A stretch of 64,000 nt of DNA from HGM12998 sp900756495 (GCA_958477305.1 CAUEFI010000003.1:1-64000); one strand, 5' to 3'; shown: positions 50,460-59,499, counted from the stretch's first letter. The notes: a model not told the origin generated them from the letters alone. Numbers and translations: made by a program.

Positions 50460-52070
50460 GTGAAAACCATCATCAATACGCCTGAGGGCACCAGGGACAG
50501 ACTTTTTGCCGAGTGCCGCGCCCGCCGTCAGGTGCAAAGCCAGCTTACCGCCCTCTTTCAGACCAGGGGGTTTGCAGAGATCTCCACTCCCGAAGTGGAG
50601 TTCTACGACCTCTTTATTCAGTCCGGCAATCCCATCCCCCAGGAGTCCATGCTGAAGATTGTGGACCGGTCGGGGAAGATTATGGTTATGCGGCCCGACT
50701 GTACCACGCCCATCGCCCGGGTGGCGGCGACGAAGCTCAAAGCCGTGCCTCTGCCGCAGCGGCTCTACTATAACGAGACGGTCTTCCGCTCCGGCGCGGC
50801 CCACAAGGGGGGCTCCAGTGAGATCGCCCAGTGCGGCGTTGAGCTTCTGGGGGCTGGGGATCGGGAGGCCGACCTGGAAGTTATCTCCCTGGGGGTAGAG
50901 GCCCTGCGGAAGATCTCCCCCAATTGCCACCTGGAGCTGGGGCACGCCGGTCTGTTCAAGGCTCTGGCCCATGAACTGGAAATGGATGCGGCTGGCGTGG
51001 AAAACCTGCGCCGCCTCATTGAGGGCAAGCACTTTGCGGCCCTGAAGGATCTGCTGGAGCCCTACCAGGACGCCCGGGCCTATCAGCTTCTCTCACGGCT
51101 TTCCAACCTCTTCGGCGGGGCAGAGGTGCTGGACGAGGCCGAGGCCCTGGTGGGGACCCGCCCTGAGCTGACATACCTGCGGGATCTCTGGCAGGTGCTG
51201 GATGAGGCGGGGTACGGGGACTTTGTCCGCTTTGATTTGGGACTGGTACACCAGATTGACTACTATACCGGGGTGGTCTTCCGGGGCTATGCGGAGGGAG
51301 CAGGCGCCCCCGTGCTCTCCGGAGGGCGGTACGACAACCTGTTGGGCGCTTTCGGCCGCCCGGCCCCCGCCATCGGATTTGCTGTGGACGTGGACGCCCT
51401 GGCCGACTGTCAGAGCACATCGACTGAGTCGGAGGGAAGACTGCGCATTGCCCTGACCAAGGGGCGCCTCCAGGACAAGACGGTGGAGCTGCTGGAACGG
51501 GTGGGCCTGGACTGTGCGCCCATCAAAAATCCCGGCCGCCGTCTGGTCCACGCCCTGCCCAATTATCCGCTGGACGCGGTGCTGGCCAAAGCGCCTGACG
51601 TCATTACCTATGTGGAGCACGGGGTGTGCGATCTGGGTGTGGTGGGCAAGGATACGATCCTGGAGCAGGGGAGCCCCTTCTATGAGGTGCTGGATCTGGG
51701 CTTCGGCCGCTGCCGCTTTGCCCTGGCGGTAAAGGAGGGGGCCGACTTTTATGGCACCTACAAGACGCGCCGCATCGCCACCAAGTATCCCAATGTGGCC
51801 CGCCGCTTCTTTGAGGAGAAGGGGATGGACGTGGAGATCATCAAGATTGAGGGCAGCGTGGAGCTGGCCCCGATTCTGGATCTGGCTGACGCTATCGTGG
51901 ATATTGTGGAGACCGGGGCCACCCTGCGGGAGAACGGCCTGGTGCCCATTGAGGACGTGGCCCCCGTGTCGGCCCGGCTGGTGGTCAACACCGCCGCCAT
52001 GAAGCTGAAGAAGCATCAGATTCTGGACTTCATCGGAAAGTGCCAGCAGGGACTGGAGGAACAGGCATGA
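50460..52070 (+). CDS. ATP phosphoribosyltransferase, HisZ-HisG fusion
   Basis: 536 residues. Residues ~1-318 are HisZ, a class II aminoacyl-tRNA-synthetase-like regulatory domain (TPEGTRDRLFAECRARRQVQ, MVMRPDCTTPIARVAA, LYYNETVFRSG, GGRYDNLLGAFG). A short linker (STSTESEG) leads to HisG of the short form from about 326 (RLRIALTKGRLQDKTVELLER, DLGVVGKDTILE, IVDIVETGATLRENGL). HisG condenses ATP and PRPP in the first histidine step; HisZ and the short HisG normally form a hetero-octamer as separate chains, so the fusion fixes their 1:1 ratio. GTG start behind AGAAGGGGAG; first gene of the operon. Confidence 0.93.
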   Translation: MKTIINTPEGTRDRLFAECRARRQVQSQLTALFQTRGFAEISTPEVEFYDLFIQSGNPIPQESMLKIVDRSGKIMVMRPDCTTPIARVAATKLKAVPLPQRLYYNETVFRSGAAHKGGSSEIAQCGVELLGAGDREADLEVISLGVEALRKISPNCHLELGHAGLFKALAHELEMDAAGVENLRRLIEGKHFAALKDLLEPYQDARAYQLLSRLSNLFGGAEVLDEAEALVGTRPELTYLRDLWQVLDEAGYGDFVRFDLGLVHQIDYYTGVVFRGYAEGAGAPVLSGGRYDNLLGAFGRPAPAIGFAVDVDALADCQSTSTESEGRLRIALTKGRLQDKTVELLERVGLDCAPIKNPGRRLVHALPNYPLDAVLAKAPDVITYVEHGVCDLGVVGKDTILEQGSPFYEVLDLGFGRCRFALAVKEGADFYGTYKTRRIATKYPNVARRFFEEKGMDVEIIKIEGSVELAPILDLADAIVDIVETGATLRENGLVPIEDVAPVSARLVVNTAAMKLKKHQILDFIGKCQQGLEEQA

Positions 52071-53344
52071 TCAACATTGTCAGCGCCGACGGCCGCAGGG
52101 AGCGGGAGGTTATCGCCGCCATGCGGGCCCGGGCGGCCAGCGCCAATGAGGTTATTGACCGCACTGCCGCTGAGATATTAGCGAATGTAAAGGAAAATGG
52201 CTTTTCGGCTGTGAGGGAATATTCCCTAAAGTTTGACCGGGCCGAGCCCCGGGAAATTTCATCCGGGGAGCTGGAAGAGGCCTATGCCGCCTGCGCCCCC
52301 AGTCTCATTGCCGCCCTGGAACACGCCGCCGCCAATATCCGGGCCTACAACGAGAAGCTGCTCTCCAGGACCATGGAGTGGACTTCCCCTGACGGAGGGG
52401 CTGTGGGCCGTGTTGTGCGGGGCCTGACACGGGTGGGGGTGTATGTCCCGGGCGGTACGGCGGCCTATCCCTCCTCCGTGCTGATGAATGTGGTCCCAGC
52501 CAAGGTGGCCGGGGTGGAGGAGATCGTCATGGTCACCCCTCCCACCGAAAACCTGAATACCGCCGTCCTGGCCGCCGCAAAGATTGCCGGGGTGGACCGG
52601 GTGATTGCCGTCGGGGGCGCTCAGGCCGTGGCCGCCCTGACCTACGGGGCCGGCTTTATTCCCCGGGTGGATAAGCTGGTGGGCCCCGGCAACGCCTATG
52701 TGGCCGCCGCCAAGCGCATGGCCTACGGGGCACTGGACATCGACATGGTGGCCGGTCCCTCCGAGGTGCTGGTCATCGCCGACGAGAGCGCCGACCCCAA
52801 ATATGTGGCCGCCGATCTTCTCTCCCAGGCTGAGCACGACAAGCTGGCCTCCGCCGTCCTCCTTACCACCAGCGCCGCGCTGGCACGGATGGTAGACGCT
52901 GAGATTGTCCGCCAGACCGGCTATCTCAGCCGCTCTGAAATTATGGAGTGCTCACTCCGGGATTTTGGATGCGCTGTGGTATGCGCCAGCCTGGACCAGG
53001 CGGCGGAGCTGGCCAATGAGATTGCGCCTGAACACCTGGAAATTATGACGGCCCGGCCCCGCGACCTTCTGCCCGCCATCAAAAATGCCGGAGCGGTCTT
53101 CCTTGGCGCCTGGTCGCCGGAGCCGCTGGGGGACTACCTGGCCGGCCCCAACCATGTGCTGCCCACCTCGGGAACCGCCCGGTTCTTCTCGCCCCTCAGC
53201 GTGGACAGCTTCCTCAAGACCATGAGCGTCATTGAGTACAGCCGGGATACGCTGGCGCCCGTCAAGGACCGGATCATCGCACTGGCGGAGACGGAGAAGC
53301 TCACAGCCCATGCCAACTCCATCCGCGTTCGGTTTGAAGATTAG
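52067..53344 (+). CDS. hisD: Histidinol dehydrogenase
   Basis: 425 residues from the ATG at 52067, which overlaps the hisZG stop by 4 bp, with GGAGGA upstream. GVYVPGGTAAYPSSVLMNVVPAKVAG, IAVGGAQAVAALTYG, KLVGPGNAYVAAAKR, and the zinc/catalytic regions AGPSEVLVIAD and LSQAEHDKLASAVL are typical. It oxidises histidinol to histidine in two NAD+-dependent steps, the last reactions of the pathway. Confidence 0.98.
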   Translation: MINIVSADGRREREVIAAMRARAASANEVIDRTAAEILANVKENGFSAVREYSLKFDRAEPREISSGELEEAYAACAPSLIAALEHAAANIRAYNEKLLSRTMEWTSPDGGAVGRVVRGLTRVGVYVPGGTAAYPSSVLMNVVPAKVAGVEEIVMVTPPTENLNTAVLAAAKIAGVDRVIAVGGAQAVAALTYGAGFIPRVDKLVGPGNAYVAAAKRMAYGALDIDMVAGPSEVLVIADESADPKYVAADLLSQAEHDKLASAVLLTTSAALARMVDAEIVRQTGYLSRSEIMECSLRDFGCAVVCASLDQAAELANEIAPEHLEIMTARPRDLLPAIKNAGAVFLGAWSPEPLGDYLAGPNHVLPTSGTARFFSPLSVDSFLKTMSVIEYSRDTLAPVKDRIIALAETEKLTAHANSIRVRFED

Positions 53345-53355
53345 GGGGATTGACT

Positions 53356-53934
53356 ATGAGAACTGCATCCATCAACCGAGAGACCAAAGAGACGCAAATT
53401 ACGCTCTCCCTCTGCCTGGACGGGGGAGAGGTCCGTGCGGACACCGGCGTGGGCTTTTTTGACCACATGCTTACCGCCCTGGCTTTCTACGCCGGGTTCG
53501 GTCTGGACCTGACAGCCAGGGGAGATCTCCATGTGGACGCCCATCACACGGTGGAGGACGTGGGCATTGTCCTGGGGCAGGCGCTTCGGGAGGCTCTGGG
53601 GGACAAGCGTGGGATCCGCCGCTTCGGATCGGCCTGCATCCCCATGGATGAGGCCCTGTGCCGGACGGTACTGGATTTCTCAGGCCGGCCCTTTCTGGTC
53701 TTTGAGGCCGACATGCCCCAGGAGACCGTCGGCTCCTACGACGCATGCCTCACAGAGGAGTTCATGCGCGCTGTGGCCGTGAACGGGGGAATTACCTTAC
53801 ATATGAAGGCCATCTATGGGAAAAACGCCCACCATATAACCGAGGCCCTCTTCAAGTCTCTGGGCGTTGCCATGCGGGAGGCGTTGCAGATAGAGGGCGC
53901 CGGGGTGACCTCCACCAAGGGCATGCTGGAATGA
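53356..53934 (+). CDS. hisB: Imidazoleglycerol-phosphate dehydratase
   Basis: 192 residues from the ATG at 53356, preceded by AGGGGGA. VGFFDHMLTALAFYAGFGLDL, VDAHHTVEDVGIVLGQAL and the C-terminal KNAHHITEALFKSLGVAMREAL hold the Mn-binding histidines. It is the monofunctional form without a histidinol-phosphatase domain; no phosphatase for that step is recognised in the operon. Confidence 0.98.
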   Translation: MRTASINRETKETQITLSLCLDGGEVRADTGVGFFDHMLTALAFYAGFGLDLTARGDLHVDAHHTVEDVGIVLGQALREALGDKRGIRRFGSACIPMDEALCRTVLDFSGRPFLVFEADMPQETVGSYDACLTEEFMRAVAVNGGITLHMKAIYGKNAHHITEALFKSLGVAMREALQIEGAGVTSTKGMLE

Positions 53935-53978
53935 AGAGGTGGTTTTAATTCCGTGGTTTGTTTGAGAGGGACTCTGAT

Positions 53979-54587
53979 ATGAGCTATATCGCGATTGTGG
54001 ACTATGGCGTGGGGAATCTGAAGAGCGTCACCAATGCTATGAAATATCTGGGGCTGGAGGCCCGCATCACCAGTGATGCCGGAGAAGTGGAGCGCGCCGG
54101 GGCCGTCATTCTGCCCGGTGTGGGTGCGTTTCCCGATGCAGCGGAAAAGCTGCGTCTTACCGGCCTGGACAGGACACTGGTTTCTCAGGCGGGGAAAAAG
54201 CCTGTTTTGGGCATCTGTCTGGGGATGCAGCTTCTTTTTGACCGGGGAGAGGAGGTGCGTCCCTGTGAAGGGCTTGGCCTTGTCCATGGCCATGTGGGGA
54301 GGATTTTGACGGAACGGAAACTTCCTCACATCGGCTGGAACAGCTTGAAGCTCCAGAACGACGCTCCGCTCTTTGCCGGGCTGCCGGAGGAGAGCTACGT
54401 CTATTTTGTCCACTCTTTCTGCGGCTATGCCGACGATGAGAGGGATGTGATTGCCCGCACGGAGTACGGCCCCTCCGTGGTGGCGGCGGTGGCCCGCAAC
54501 GGAGTTTACGGCTGCCAGTTCCACCCGGAGAAGAGCGGCGATGTTGGACTGCATATTCTAAAGAATTTTGGAGGGCTCAGCCAATGA
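53979..54587 (+). CDS. hisH: Imidazole glycerol phosphate synthase, glutaminase subunit
   Basis: 202 residues. Class I glutaminase: IVDYGVGNLKSV at the start, nucleophile Cys in LGICLGMQLLF, and His/Glu in CQFHPEKSG. It supplies ammonia to HisF. The ATG at 53979 follows GAGAGGG. It overlaps hisA by 4 bp. Confidence 0.98.
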   Translation: MSYIAIVDYGVGNLKSVTNAMKYLGLEARITSDAGEVERAGAVILPGVGAFPDAAEKLRLTGLDRTLVSQAGKKPVLGICLGMQLLFDRGEEVRPCEGLGLVHGHVGRILTERKLPHIGWNSLKLQNDAPLFAGLPEESYVYFVHSFCGYADDERDVIARTEYGPSVVAAVARNGVYGCQFHPEKSGDVGLHILKNFGGLSQ

Positions 54588-55306
54588 TCATTTTGCCCGC
54601 CATTGATATGAAAGATGGAAAAGTTGTCCGCCTTTACAAAGGCGATTTTGCAACAGTCCACCAGGTCTCTGAGGATCCGATGGCCACCGCAGGAGCTTTT
54701 TATCAGGCGGGGGCCCGCTGGATCCATATGGTGGACCTGGACGGGGCAAAGGACGGACGGCGGAAGAACGGGGCCATTGTCCGGTCTGTGGCCGAGAATT
54801 CCGGCCTTCGGGTGGAGCTGGGGGGCGGTATCCGCTCCATGGCCGATTTAGAGGAGGTTTTCGCCCTGGGGGTGACCCGGGCGGTCATCGGCTCGGCCGC
54901 CGTCAGCGACCCGGCGTTCCTCCGCGCCGCTGTAGAGCGGTATGGAGAGCGGATTGCCGTAGGTATCGACACCAAGGACGGTAGGGTGAAGACCGCCGGT
55001 TGGGTAGAGGATTCCGGCTTGGACTATCTTGCATTTGCCAGGTCTATGGATGCGGTTGGCGTAAAGATAATTATTTTTACAGATATTGATACCGACGGTA
55101 TGCTATCCGGTCCCTCTTTTGTCCGGCTGGAGGAGCTGCAGAAGGTATACTCCGGCCGGATTGTGGCGTCAGGCGGCGTGTCGGTGCTGGAGGACATCCG
55201 GCGCCTCCATGCCATGGGGCTCTATGGCGCGATCATCGGCAAGGCCTACTATGCGGGAACCATTGACCTCTCGGCCGCGGCCGCGGAGGCGGGAGCCCAG
55301 CTGTGA
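54584..55306 (+). CDS. hisA: ProFAR isomerase
   Basis: 240 residues, (beta/alpha)8 barrel. The catalytic Asp is in ILPAIDMKDGKVVRLYKGDF, and VELGGGIRSMADLEEVF and IFTDIDTDGMLSGPS are the second-half phosphate sites with the other Asp. It isomerises ProFAR to PRFAR. Its TGA overlaps the next gene's GTG start. Confidence 0.97.
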   Translation: MIILPAIDMKDGKVVRLYKGDFATVHQVSEDPMATAGAFYQAGARWIHMVDLDGAKDGRRKNGAIVRSVAENSGLRVELGGGIRSMADLEEVFALGVTRAVIGSAAVSDPAFLRAAVERYGERIAVGIDTKDGRVKTAGWVEDSGLDYLAFARSMDAVGVKIIIFTDIDTDGMLSGPSFVRLEELQKVYSGRIVASGGVSVLEDIRRLHAMGLYGAIIGKAYYAGTIDLSAAAAEAGAQL

Positions 55307-55812
55307 AAATCGCTGTTATCGGCTACAGCGGCGCGGGCAAGTCGACTCTCGCCAGAGAGCTGGGCCGGCGGTATGGCTGTCCGGTGCTCCACCTGGATCA
55401 GGTCCAGTTTACCGCCGGCTGGGCGGAACGGGACCGGGGAGAGGCGCTGGCGATGGTGGAGAAGTTCATGGAGCTGGATGACTGGATTATCGACGGCAAC
55501 TATGGCGCCTTTTATCAGGAGCGGCGGCTGGCGGAGGCGGATAGGATTTTGTTTCTGAATTTTGGCCGCTGGGACTGCCTGTTCCGGGTACTGAGGCGGG
55601 CCCGGCGGTTCCGCGGGCGGACCCGGCCGGATATGGCCGGCGGCTGCACAGAGAAGCTGGACTGGGCCTTTGTCCGCTGGGTACTGTGGGAGGGGAGGAC
55701 GTCCGACAGGCGGAGACACTATCGCCGGATTGCAGAGGCGTGGCCGGAGAAGATCGTCGTCCTCAGGAATCAGCGGCAGCTGGACCGTTATTGGGAGGGA
55801 ACGCCATGTTAG
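55303..55812 (+). CDS. P-loop kinase-like protein (FlaR/AAA-type), inside the his operon
   Basis: 169 residues. Walker A is GYSGAGKSTLARELG, then HLDQVQFTAGWAERDR, WIIDGNYGAFYQERRLAEADRILFLNF and an Arg-rich lid. This is the adenylate-kinase-like group sometimes annotated as DNA topology modulation protein FlaR. It overlaps hisA by 4 bp and hisF by 7 bp, so it is fully embedded in the operon. No histidine step needs a kinase, and its substrate is unknown. Confidence 0.87.
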   Translation: MKIAVIGYSGAGKSTLARELGRRYGCPVLHLDQVQFTAGWAERDRGEALAMVEKFMELDDWIIDGNYGAFYQERRLAEADRILFLNFGRWDCLFRVLRRARRFRGRTRPDMAGGCTEKLDWAFVRWVLWEGRTSDRRRHYRRIAEAWPEKIVVLRNQRQLDRYWEGTPC

Positions 55813-56561
55813 CAAAGCGCATCATCCCCTGCCTGGACGTGCGGGACGGGCGGGTAGTCAAAGGCGTCAATTTTGTCAATATCCGGGATGCCGGCGACCC
55901 GGTGGAGCTGGCTAAATACTATTCGGACCAGGGCGCGGATGAGATTGTGTTCCTGGACATCACCGCCACCAGCGACGCCCGGGACACTGTGGCCGATGTG
56001 GTGGAACGCACCGCCGCTCAGGTATTCGTCCCACTCACCGTGGGAGGAGGCATCCGTACGCTGGAGGACTTTCAGCGCCTGCTGCGGGCGGGAGCCGATA
56101 AAATCTCGGTGAACTCGGCCGCCGTGGCGGACCCTTCGCTGATATCCAGGGCGGCTCAGCGCTTCGGATCCCAGTGTGTGGTGCTGGCGGTAGACGCCAG
56201 GGCCGGAGAGAGCGGGAACTGGGAGGTTGTGGTGGCGGGCGGCCGCAGACCCACCGGTATCGACCTCATCGACTGGGTGAAGCAGGGCGAGGCCCTGGGG
56301 GCGGGAGAGATCCTCCTCACCTCTATGGATGCCGACGGCACCAAGGCGGGCTTCGATCTGCCCATGACGAAGGCCGTGACGGACGCGGTGGGCATCCCGG
56401 TCATCGCCTCCGGCGGCTGCGGCAGCCTGGAGCACTTCGCCCAGGTTTTTAAGGAGACCGGCTGCGACGCCGCCCTGGCCGCCTCTCTCTTCCACTTCGG
56501 GGAGCTGACGGTGCCCCAGGTGAAGGACTTTCTGCGTGGGCGAGACATCCCTGTGAGGTGA
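55806..56561 (+). CDS. hisF: Imidazole glycerol phosphate synthase, cyclase subunit
   Basis: 251 residues. KRIIPCLDVRDGRVVKGVNF carries the first catalytic Asp, VGGGIRTLEDF the phosphate site, and ILLTSMDADGTKAGFDL the second Asp. It couples with HisH to form the imidazole ring and AICAR. The start lies inside the end of the P-loop kinase gene. Confidence 0.98.
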   Translation: MLAKRIIPCLDVRDGRVVKGVNFVNIRDAGDPVELAKYYSDQGADEIVFLDITATSDARDTVADVVERTAAQVFVPLTVGGGIRTLEDFQRLLRAGADKISVNSAAVADPSLISRAAQRFGSQCVVLAVDARAGESGNWEVVVAGGRRPTGIDLIDWVKQGEALGAGEILLTSMDADGTKAGFDLPMTKAVTDAVGIPVIASGGCGSLEHFAQVFKETGCDAALAASLFHFGELTVPQVKDFLRGRDIPVR

Positions 56562-56565
56562 GACA

Positions 56566-56901
56566 ATGGAGTTCAATCTGGACCTGCTCTTTCAAAAATC
56601 GGACCTGATTCCGGTCATCATCCAGGATGCGGACACCCTGGAGGTGCTGATGCTGGGCTTCACCAACCGGGAGGCGGTAGAGCTGACCATAAAAACAAAA
56701 ACCGCCTGGTTTTGGAGCCGAAGCCGGCAAAAGCTGTGGAACAAAGGTGAGAGCTCGGGGCACTACCTCCATGTGCGGGAGATGCGCACTGACTGCGACA
56801 CTGATACCCTGCTCTATCTCTGTCAGCCGGACGGGCCTACCTGTCACACTGGCAGCCGGAGCTGCTTTTTCAATCCCATTCGGATGGAGGAACGGACATG
56901 A
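56566..56901 (+). CDS. hisI: Phosphoribosyl-AMP cyclohydrolase
   Basis: 111 residues: VIIQDADTLEVLMLGFTNREAVE, the TKTAWFWSRSRQKLWNKGESSGH motif, and the metal-binding cysteines in DCDTDTLLYLC and GPTCHTGSRSCF. It hydrolyses the purine ring of PR-AMP. It is a separate protein; the HisE activity is encoded by the next gene with a 4-bp overlap. Confidence 0.97.
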   Translation: MEFNLDLLFQKSDLIPVIIQDADTLEVLMLGFTNREAVELTIKTKTAWFWSRSRQKLWNKGESSGHYLHVREMRTDCDTDTLLYLCQPDGPTCHTGSRSCFFNPIRMEERT

Positions 56902-57224
56902 ACGATACATTAAAAAGCCTGTACAGCGTGGTGCTGGACCGAAAGAACAACCCCCAGGAGGGGTCTTACACCTGCTATCTTTTTGACAAGGGCCTGGATA
57001 AGATCCTCAAAAAGGTAGGCGAGGAGTGCGCAGAGACCATCATCGCCGCCAAAAACGGCGTGCAGGCCGATACGGTAGGGGAGATCTCCGATCTCATCTA
57101 TCACCTGACCGTTATGATGGCCGCCCAGGGGATTCCAATGGAGGCGGTGATGGAGGAGCTGGACCGCCGGAGCCGGAAGATCGGGAATTTGAAGCAAATG
57201 CACATCTCCGACCATGAGACCTGA
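56898..57224 (+). CDS. hisE: Phosphoribosyl-ATP diphosphatase
   Basis: 108 residues of the MazG-like all-alpha fold: SYTCYLFDKGLDKILKKVGEECAETIIAAKN (with the Glu residues that bind Mg2+) and GEISDLIYHLTVMMAAQGI. It cleaves PR-ATP to PR-AMP. It is the last gene of the operon; a GC-rich hairpin follows after 19 bp. Confidence 0.97.
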   Translation: MNDTLKSLYSVVLDRKNNPQEGSYTCYLFDKGLDKILKKVGEECAETIIAAKNGVQADTVGEISDLIYHLTVMMAAQGIPMEAVMEELDRRSRKIGNLKQMHISDHET

Positions 57225-57243
57225 GGCGCTGGAAGAGGATTGC

Positions 57244-57269
57244 GGGGGCCGCCCGGCTGGGCGGCCCCC
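57244..57269 (+). terminator. Hairpin at the end of the his operon
   Basis: 11-bp pure G/C stem GGGGGCCGCCC with loop GGCT; no T-run follows, so termination may be incomplete. Confidence 0.6.
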
Positions 57270-57360
57270 TGTCACTGTGGTGTGGGAGAATGTACCACGG
57301 AACCTTTTTGGCCTTTGGCTCGTCTGAGAAAGACAGAAAACAGAGCGGAGGAGAAACGGC

Positions 57361-59226
57361 ATGCAGAAAGGAATGAGACAAATTGCCGCCGGAGTATTGG
57401 CGCTGCTGCTGATGCTGACGGCCAGCGCCCCGGCTGATTCACAGGCAGCGTCTGCGGCGCCGGCGGCTGCAAAGGAATTTAGAGGAATGTGGGTCGCTAC
57501 CGTATATAATCTGGACTATCCCTCCAGGGCGACGACCAGTCCGGCTACCCTGAAGCAGGAGGCTGACGAGATCCTTCAGGAGTGCCTGGAGATGGGGATG
57601 AATGCGGTTATATTGCAGGTGCGCCCCTCCAGTGACGCCCTGTATCCCTCGCGCATATTTCCCTGGAGCAAGTATCTCACCGGGACACAGGGAAAGGCTC
57701 CGTCAGAGGGCTTTGACCCCTTGGCCTACTGGGTGGAGCGGGCCCATGCCCTTGGACTGGAGCTCCACGCCTGGCTCAACCCCTTTCGGGTGACCAAGGG
57801 GGGAGAGGCGGAGTATGCAGCGCTCTCCCCTGACAACCCGGCGGTACTCCATCCGGAATGGGTCGTGGAGTACCAGGGGGACCGGTATTTCAATCCGGGA
57901 TTACCGGAGGTGCGGGAACTGGTGATTCAAGGTGCGGAGGAGCTGGTTCGGAACTACGATATTGACGGAATCCACCTGGACGACTACTTCTATCCCGGAT
58001 CGGACTTTCGCGATGAAGACGCCTATGCCAAATACGGAAAGGGCTTTTCCAGCCGTGGAGATTGGCGGCGTGAGAACGTCAATAAACTGGTGAAAGAGCT
58101 GGGAGAGCGCCTCCACGCCATCGATCCGGCTCTCTCCTATGGGATTAGTCCCTCCGGAGTCTGGGCGGATCGGAGCAGCCGTCCTGAGGGCTCCAATACC
58201 ACAGGCGGCTATGAGAGCTATTACGCCGCCTACGCCGACAGCCGCAAGTGGGTCAAAGAGGGATGGATTGACTATATCTGCCCTCAGATTTACTGGTACA
58301 TCGGACATAAAAAGATGGACTACGCCACTGTGGCCCGCTGGTGGGCGGATACGGTAAAGGGAACGGGTGTTTCCCTGTACATCGGAATGGCCGACTATCT
58401 GGCGGGTAGCAGCGATCCCAAGGACCCCTGGTATGGTACAGAGGCGATTGAGGCCCAGCTGGAGCTGAACGATACGCTGCCACAGGTGGCAGGTGAGGTT
58501 CACTTCCGCTATAAACTGATAGCGGATAACCCGGCTCTGACTGCGCTCTATCAGGCGGCATATGCTGTGGAAGAGCCTGCGCCCAGACCGGAACCGCCTG
58601 CGCGTCCCTACCTGAATCGTGAGGGACACGAGGCATATATTGAGGGGAATGCCGGGCTCTTCCGGCCTGAGGCTTCTCTGAGCCGTGCAGAGGCGGTCAC
58701 GCTGCTCTCCCGTCTCAGCGTGGACGGGGATGGGAACAACCTCTATCCCGGGCAGGCTACGGCCCCCTTTTCCGATGTGGACCGCAGCGCCTGGTATGCC
58801 TCCTATGTGGCCTTTGCCTGGGAATATGGCGTGGCAGACGGCTACCTGGACGGCACATTCCGGCCCGATGCGCCGGTGAACCGGTCGGAGCTGGTAAAGC
58901 TGATAGCGGCCTACTTCGACTGGCCGGAGGCAGAAAGAGCGAGCGCCTTTTCCGATGTGCCGGCAGGCCATTGGGCCGCCGCCCCTATCGCCTGCGCAGC
59001 GGAGCAGGGATGGATCTCCGGTTATCCGGACGGCTCCTTCCGGCCGGACAGCCCGATCTCCCGGGCTGAGGCGGTCAAAATACTTAACCGGGCTCTGGAG
59101 CGCGAGACCGGCAGGAACACTGAGGCCTCCATGCCCTTCAGCGATGTGCCGGAGAATCACTGGGCCTACGAGGAGATTCTGGCGGCCTCCCAATCCTATG
59201 ACCCCAATGCCAGCGCACTTCGATAG
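57361..59226 (+). CDS. Secreted family-10-like glycosidase with SLH domains
   Basis: 621 residues. A signal peptide (1-~33) precedes the GHL10/YngK-type barrel: FRGMWVATVYNLDYPS, NAVILQVRPSSDALYPS, HAWLNPFR, IDGIHLDDYFYPG and YGISPSGVWADR. Residues ~415-610 hold three SLH repeats (the last two FSDVPAGHWAAAPIACA, FSDVPENHWAYEEI). The family acts on polysaccharides or cell-wall glycans, substrate unknown. The SLH repeats bind it to the cell wall. Its own terminator is at 59238. Confidence 0.88.
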   Translation: MQKGMRQIAAGVLALLLMLTASAPADSQAASAAPAAAKEFRGMWVATVYNLDYPSRATTSPATLKQEADEILQECLEMGMNAVILQVRPSSDALYPSRIFPWSKYLTGTQGKAPSEGFDPLAYWVERAHALGLELHAWLNPFRVTKGGEAEYAALSPDNPAVLHPEWVVEYQGDRYFNPGLPEVRELVIQGAEELVRNYDIDGIHLDDYFYPGSDFRDEDAYAKYGKGFSSRGDWRRENVNKLVKELGERLHAIDPALSYGISPSGVWADRSSRPEGSNTTGGYESYYAAYADSRKWVKEGWIDYICPQIYWYIGHKKMDYATVARWWADTVKGTGVSLYIGMADYLAGSSDPKDPWYGTEAIEAQLELNDTLPQVAGEVHFRYKLIADNPALTALYQAAYAVEEPAPRPEPPARPYLNREGHEAYIEGNAGLFRPEASLSRAEAVTLLSRLSVDGDGNNLYPGQATAPFSDVDRSAWYASYVAFAWEYGVADGYLDGTFRPDAPVNRSELVKLIAAYFDWPEAERASAFSDVPAGHWAAAPIACAAEQGWISGYPDGSFRPDSPISRAEAVKILNRALERETGRNTEASMPFSDVPENHWAYEEILAASQSYDPNASALR

Positions 59227-59237
59227 CGCAACTTGAT

Positions 59238-59290
59238 AAAAACTGCGGTCAGAGAGCCCATTTTGGGGCTCTCTGACCGCAGTTTTTTTT
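59238..59290. terminator. Strong bidirectional terminator
   Basis: 22-bp stem AAAAACTGCGGTCAGAGAGC... and its complement, 6-base loop, with T8 on the plus strand. It stands between the glycosidase gene and the leftward small gene. Confidence 0.93.
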
Positions 59291-59322
59291 CCTAGACGCC
59301 GCTACTGCGCCTGCCGCTGCAC

Positions 59323-59499
59323 TCAAATACCGATGCTGTCGGTAACATCTTCCACGGCGTGCTCCACGGCACGGGCGGCCCGGCGGGCGCTGCGCTTTAC
59401 GGCATTGCGGTCCTTGGGGGTCATAGACAGGCCTACGGCGATAGCCGCTCCGGCCAGTGCACCCAGGCCTACGCCCCTCCAAAAGGGATGGTGACTCAT
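59323..59499 (-). CDS. Small YtxH-like membrane protein
   Basis: 58 residues from the ATG at 59499, 8 bases after GAGGAGG; an earlier ATG would place that site inside the gene. SHHPFWRGVGLGALAGAAIAVGLSM is a short Gly/Ala-rich membrane segment, followed by PKDRNAVKRSARRAARAVEHAVEDVTDSIGI, a basic amphipathic helix, the layout of small YtxH-like proteins. Function unknown, possibly stress related. Confidence 0.75.
   Translation of the reverse strand: MSHHPFWRGVGLGALAGAAIAVGLSMTPKDRNAVKRSARRAARAVEHAVEDVTDSIGI

Noticed and set aside
50395..50460. T-box or histidine leader peptide before hisZG
   Set aside because: The leader after the promoter is about 30 nt and holds no structure or His codon run.
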